Under the pieces are notes generated by a model. That model was not told the DNA's origin and made no database searches. It saw only the letters and a list, made by a program, of their open reading frames with translations. The translations under genes and the position numbers were made by a program. A stretch of DNA of 64,000 nucleotides from Vibrio zhanjiangensis (GTDB lineage: Bacteria; Pseudomonadota; Gammaproteobacteria; Enterobacterales; Vibrionaceae): contig NZ_BSPW01000073.1 in NCBI RefSeq assembly GCF_030161235.1, forward strand, positions 1-64,000, read 5' to 3'. The stretch's first letter is position 1. The number at the start of each line of letters is the position of its first letter. This document shows positions 60,874 to 64,000 of this stretch, piece after piece.

Positions 60874-62085
60874 TTATTCAAAAATAAAGTAGTAACCATA
60901 GCCTATAAGTAACGCGGGAATCGCTGAATAGAAAGTGGCGACAAGGGCGGCTTTGGGCGCGAGAGCAATGGCGGGGAATAAAGCATCACCATCGTTTGAT
61001 ATCGCATTAGCCAATTGTGTTGAAAGTGGCACGGTACCTGAGATGTAAAGGCTAGTTATGAGTATTTGTGGCCCACATCCAGGCAGTATCCCAACGGCAA
61101 GCCCAACCAAAGGCATCCATACACCCCATCCGGAGAAAGTACTGGCAAGGTCGATATTGCCCATGGTTGTTAACAACTCAAAGCACATGAATGCCAATAT
61201 TACCCAAGCGGTAACGAAGTTAGTGTCTTGAGCCGCTTTTTGTAACGGGTGTGAGGTGATGGGTTTGGTATCTTCAGAAACCGTTGAGCGGTAATCCTTG
61301 ATTTCCTTGGTCAGTGACCAAAGCAACATACTCATGACAATGAGCGTCGCTCCAAGCCACTCCATTGTGTTTGGGGGTAGGGTGAGCAGATGATTGATGT
61401 CGACTTGAAATGATCCTAACAAAGCAACAACCGTCGCTGGAATGATAAGCCACTTCCAAAATGTGCCTTGAAGGTTAATGGCTTTTTTCTCAAAGTTACT
61501 ATGTTGGCGAAAACTTGACTGACATGTTTGATTGTCTTCTCTGTTGTTCTTGCTGATTGGGCGTAAAAAATGGTCAGAATGAATCGCATTGACTGCCCAA
61601 CCTGACAAGCATCCCACAACAATGCCTGTGCTGACAACGAGCAGGCCTGTATCAGGCTTACTTGCCAGAAGTAAGAATGCAGCGTCACCCATTGTCGATG
61701 TCAGCACCGCGACAATGGCGCCGAAACCGACGTTACCACTGACAAATTGGGTTGTTACTATGATCGCCCCTCCGCAACCTGGAAGTGCGCCAAGTAAGGA
61801 TGAAAACACGACTTGGTATCCTCGCGACTTTTGATAGAGGTTGACCATTTTGCTGTCTTTGCTTATCCAAAGTGAGAAATAGTGATAGATAGCAAGAGTA
61901 AAAGCGACGTAGGCAGAAACTGCCCAGAAGGCATCGGAAAGCGTTGTCACTGTGACCATTCGGGAAGCGTCATTGAGCATCAATGCTATCAAAGTGGCTG
62001 GCAAAAATAGCCGTTTATAGGCTGGTTGAAATTGTGAAATCGTAAGCCAGTTTGGTAAAGATAAGGAAAGTCGAATCGTGCTCAT
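60874..62085 (-). CDS. Putative 10-TM heavy-metal (manganese) exporter, ArsP_2 family
   Basis: A 403-residue inner-membrane protein with about ten hydrophobic segments arranged as two repeats. The repeated motif is LLGALPGCGGAIIVTTQFVSG in the first half and GILPGCGPQILITSLYISG in the second, the signature of the putative manganese/10-TM heavy-metal exporter family (PF11449). A His/polar loop joins the halves. A Fur-type box lies 18-32 nt upstream of its ATG. The next gene on the other side is the Mn-dependent pyrophosphatase ppaC. Manganese as substrate is inferred from family and context. Confidence 0.8.
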   Translation of the reverse strand: MSTIRLSLSLPNWLTISQFQPAYKRLFLPATLIALMLNDASRMVTVTTLSDAFWAVSAYVAFTLAIYHYFSLWISKDSKMVNLYQKSRGYQVVFSSLLGALPGCGGAIIVTTQFVSGNVGFGAIVAVLTSTMGDAAFLLLASKPDTGLLVVSTGIVVGCLSGWAVNAIHSDHFLRPISKNNREDNQTCQSSFRQHSNFEKKAINLQGTFWKWLIIPATVVALLGSFQVDINHLLTLPPNTMEWLGATLIVMSMLLWSLTKEIKDYRSTVSEDTKPITSHPLQKAAQDTNFVTAWVILAFMCFELLTTMGNIDLASTFSGWGVWMPLVGLAVGILPGCGPQILITSLYISGTVPLSTQLANAISNDGDALFPAIALAPKAALVATFYSAIPALLIGYGYYFIFE

Positions 62086-62102
62086 TAGTTACTTAATGCA
62101 AA

Positions 62103-62117
62103 TGATAATGGTTATCA
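62103..62117. promoter_or_regulatory. Fur box before the metal exporter gene
   Basis: TGATAAT-G-GTTATCA fits the 7-1-7 Fur consensus (TGATAAT-N-ATTATCA) with one mismatch. It is closest to the minus-strand exporter gene and lies about 150 nt before ppaC, so either or both could be controlled. Confidence 0.82.
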
Positions 62118-62270
62118 ATTTAGTTTTCAGTGAAATTATTTGCAACCAAATTCTGTAATTTGGTGATTTATTTTCTCTAACCTATGACAAATTTCAAAAT
62201 TCAGGTAAAGTACTTCGCTTTGTGAGTAATTGCCCAGTATGGGGCTATTTTAGTCGTAGTAGGAAAAAAG

Positions 62271-63176
62271 ATGATTCTAGTTGTAGGTCACAAGAACCCT
62301 GATAGTGACAGTATTTGTAGCGCTCTCGTTGCGACAGAGCTGTTAAGAGCACGTGGTCTCGATGCCATGCCCATTCGTCAAGGCGAAATTAACCGCGAAA
62401 CTCAGCACATCCTTGAAGTGGCTAGCGCTGAGTTGCCAGAGCTTCGTACTTCTGTTGCGGGCGAAAAAATTTGGTTGGTAGATTATTCAGATTTGGCTCA
62501 AGCGCCTGATGATGTCTCTGAAGCTGAGATTTTAGGCATTGTTGATCACCACAGACTGGGTGATGTGATGACTATTAATCCTATGGAAGCTTGGATCTGG
62601 CCTGTTGGTTGTACTAACACGGTTCTTTTCAATATGTTTAAAATTGAAGGACATGAAATTCGTCCGCAAATTGCTAAGCTAATGATGTCTGCCATTTTAT
62701 CTGACACCGTTGGCTTTGCTTCTCCAACTTGCACACAAAAAGACAAAGATGCAGTAGAAGAGTTGGCCCAAATTGCTGACGTTTGTAATATTGACTCTTT
62801 CATCAAAGATCTATTGATTGCTAAAACCAATATAGAAGGCCTCTCTGCTTCTGAGCTGGTAGAGAAAGATCTTAAAGGCTACCCTTTCAACGGTCGTAAT
62901 GTGGTCGTGGGGCAAGTTGAACTGGCGACGCTTGAGCAGGTTGATGGAATGATTGATGCGCTAGAGCTGGATCTTGAACGTCGTTGCGTTGAGGACAACC
63001 TTGCTTTTGCTGCCGTTATGTTGACGGATATTACGACAGCGAAAACTCGCTTGTTGTATAAGGGCGAATGGGCAGAGAAGCTCACTCATCATGAGTGTGA
63101 TGGTATGCTTATGATGGAAAATACCCTAAGCCGCAAGAAGCAAGGCTGGCCTTGGCTACAAACTGAACTTGCATAA
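62271..63176 (+). CDS. ppaC: Manganese-dependent inorganic pyrophosphatase PpaC (family II)
   Basis: A cytoplasmic DHH-family enzyme that hydrolyses pyrophosphate with Mn2+ or Co2+. The 301-residue protein has the expected length. Metal-ligand motifs: GHKNPDSDSI (His and Asp), the DHH signature IVDHHRLGD, and ILSDTVGFASPT; the C-terminal domain ends with SRKKQGWPWL, where the substrate-binding Arg-Lys-Lys lies. The ATG has GTAGGAA ten bases upstream. It stands divergent from the putative metal exporter and is followed by a terminator. Confidence 0.96.
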   Translation: MILVVGHKNPDSDSICSALVATELLRARGLDAMPIRQGEINRETQHILEVASAELPELRTSVAGEKIWLVDYSDLAQAPDDVSEAEILGIVDHHRLGDVMTINPMEAWIWPVGCTNTVLFNMFKIEGHEIRPQIAKLMMSAILSDTVGFASPTCTQKDKDAVEELAQIADVCNIDSFIKDLLIAKTNIEGLSASELVEKDLKGYPFNGRNVVVGQVELATLEQVDGMIDALELDLERRCVEDNLAFAAVMLTDITTAKTRLLYKGEWAEKLTHHECDGMLMMENTLSRKKQGWPWLQTELA

Positions 63177-63199
63177 TTAATTTACTCAGCTAAACACCA

Positions 63200-63230
63200 A
63201 AACGCCCACTCAGAAGATGTGGGCGTTTTA
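63200..63230 (+). terminator. Terminator after ppaC
   Basis: AAACGCCCAC and GTGGGCGTTT pair around TCAGAAGAT, followed by TTATT. The DUF2750 ribosome binding site follows at once. Confidence 0.85.
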
Positions 63231-63246
63231 TTGAAGGAGTTTGTCT

Positions 63247-63636
63247 ATGCCGCACTCGCTCTCACAAAAAGAAGTCGAGTCAGTGCTGAAATTGAACGAA
63301 AACGAACGTTTCAGCTACACCATAAAAGAAATCGTCAAACACAAGAAAATATGGATTCTCACGGATGAACACGGATGTGTCATGCTCAATACCGAAGATG
63401 AGGAGTGCGTACCTATATGGCCGAATCAAGAATTTGCGAGTCTTTGGGCGACGGGAGAATGGGACAGTTGCAAAGCGGAACCTATATCAACAGCGAAGTG
63501 GTTTAGCCGCTGGACACAAGGTCTTGAAGAGGATGGTTTGTCAGTCGTGGTGTTTCCAAATCACGATGAAGAGGGCGTTGTTGTTTTCCCTGATGAACTT
63601 GAATTTGAGCTTAAAAAGGCGGATAAGAAAAGGTAA
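63247..63636 (+). CDS. DUF2750 family protein
   Basis: A 129-residue cytoplasmic acidic protein of unknown function. Motifs ERFSYTIKEIVKHKKIWIL, CVPIWPNQEFASLWA and WFSRWTQGLEEDGLSVVVFP are those of DUF2750. The ATG at 63247 has AAGGAG seven bases upstream; a TTG two codons earlier is too near that site. The gene follows the ppaC terminator and converges with the DUF2927 gene. Confidence 0.85.
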   Translation: MPHSLSQKEVESVLKLNENERFSYTIKEIVKHKKIWILTDEHGCVMLNTEDEECVPIWPNQEFASLWATGEWDSCKAEPISTAKWFSRWTQGLEEDGLSVVVFPNHDEEGVVVFPDELEFELKKADKKR

Positions 63637-63667
63637 TTTATAAGCTTTTGCAGTCGTGGCGTGAGAA

Positions 63668-64000
63668 CTAATAAGAGGTGAGTTGATAAAGCTCTGTTGA
63701 TTTTGCCATGGCCGCGGCTTTTTTCAATACTCCCAGACGTTGATAGCGCTTGAGTATGGTATCGATAGCTTGTTGAACTTTGCTCAAGTCCATACCTGAT
63801 TTCAATTCAGGCTCATAAAGCATTTTGAGTAAGATGATGTCTAAGGGGGACAATAAGTCCTCTGGTGTCTCATCATTAAATATAGAGGGGTAGGCCGCTT
63901 TAGTATCATTGGGTAGCCCGAGTGTTTGCGTGATTTCCTCAACAATGCAGGCAAGTAATTTGCCATGCTCTCTAGCTTGATCGACAGGAATGATGATGAC
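63668..64000 (-). CDS. DUF2927 family protein, partial (N-terminus beyond the window)
   Basis: The frame is open from its stop at 63668 to the right edge, giving 110 residues. They read IIIPVDQAREHGKLLACIVEE, then TQTLGLPNDT, YPSIFNDE, and LSPLDIILLKMLYEPELKSGM, a combination typical of the C-terminal half of DUF2927 proteins. A shorter frame from a TTG at 63853 is only part of it. The family is predicted to be exported in many Vibrio, but its N-terminus is not visible here. The function is unknown. Confidence 0.8.
   Translation of the reverse strand, partial: VIIIPVDQAREHGKLLACIVEEITQTLGLPNDTKAAYPSIFNDETPEDLLSPLDIILLKMLYEPELKSGMDLSKVQQAIDTILKRYQRLGVLKKAAAMAKSTELYQLTSY

Overview
The window is a chromosomal segment of a Vibrio species. 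The order bioA/bioBFCD, htpX, an eight-gene lipid operon, purB-hflD-mnmA, gsk, hns, a lysine-riboswitch NhaC-type transporter and hisGDCBHAFI matches, from memory, the block around VC1111-VC1139 of V. cholerae. FabV as enoyl reductase, paired PsrA/FadR-type sites, bacterial PurR boxes and a Vibrio-type H-NS agree with that. The species cannot be named from the sequence alone.

Layout. 1-9.8 kb: an accessory cassette of two very large dermonecrotic-toxin-like proteins (1204 and 1794 aa) around a small coiled-coil protein (144 aa). The larger one carries a Cys-His-Asp arrangement like that of the YopT/AvrPphB (C58) peptidases. 9.8-16.4 kb: small conserved genes, a PLP lyase, a candidate structured RNA, then fatty-acid genes psrA, fadE and fabV. 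16.4-22.1 kb: xthA and a tight minus-strand operon dinG-TSUP transporter-priC-ybaM-roxA. 22.6-24.4 kb: an outer-membrane porin and a CsgI/YccT-like protein. 24.4-29.5 kb: the biotin genes, divergent around one BirA operator. 30-37.2 kb: htpX and the operon NTF2-like/SDR/flavin oxidoreductase/DUF1365/Cfa/DUF2878/chalcone-isomerase-like/DUF3833, preceded by repeated TTRTACAA palindromes like those expected for a light-responsive MerR (LitR-type) regulator. 37.2-42.6 kb: purB, hflD, mnmA, gsk (PurR boxes before purB and gsk) and hns. 43.2-45.1 kb: a lysine riboswitch and an NhaC-superfamily transporter. 45.2-52.6 kb: a histidine attenuator with a five-His leader peptide, then the complete his operon. 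52.7-60.8 kb: a four-gene signalling operon (REC-EAL phosphodiesterase, 1595-aa hybrid kinase, GAF/degenerate GGDEF protein, REC protein). 60.9-64 kb: a Fur-boxed heavy-metal (manganese?) exporter, the Mn-dependent pyrophosphatase ppaC, a DUF2750 gene and a truncated DUF2927 gene.

The two most interesting systems are the toxin-like cassette and the signalling operon. In the kinase, one PAS domain has every canonical residue of a blue-light LOV domain (Cys464 in NCRFLQ), and the next PAS aligns without gaps to the heme PAS of FixL, keeping the heme-ligand His and the distal Arg 20 residues apart. This suggests one kinase that reads both blue light and oxygen and passes the signal to c-di-GMP turnover. 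The same genome segment also has a putatively light-regulated membrane-lipid operon.

Start codons were chosen from ribosome binding sites, overlaps with the preceding stop codon, and family length; several differ from the longest possible reading frame.
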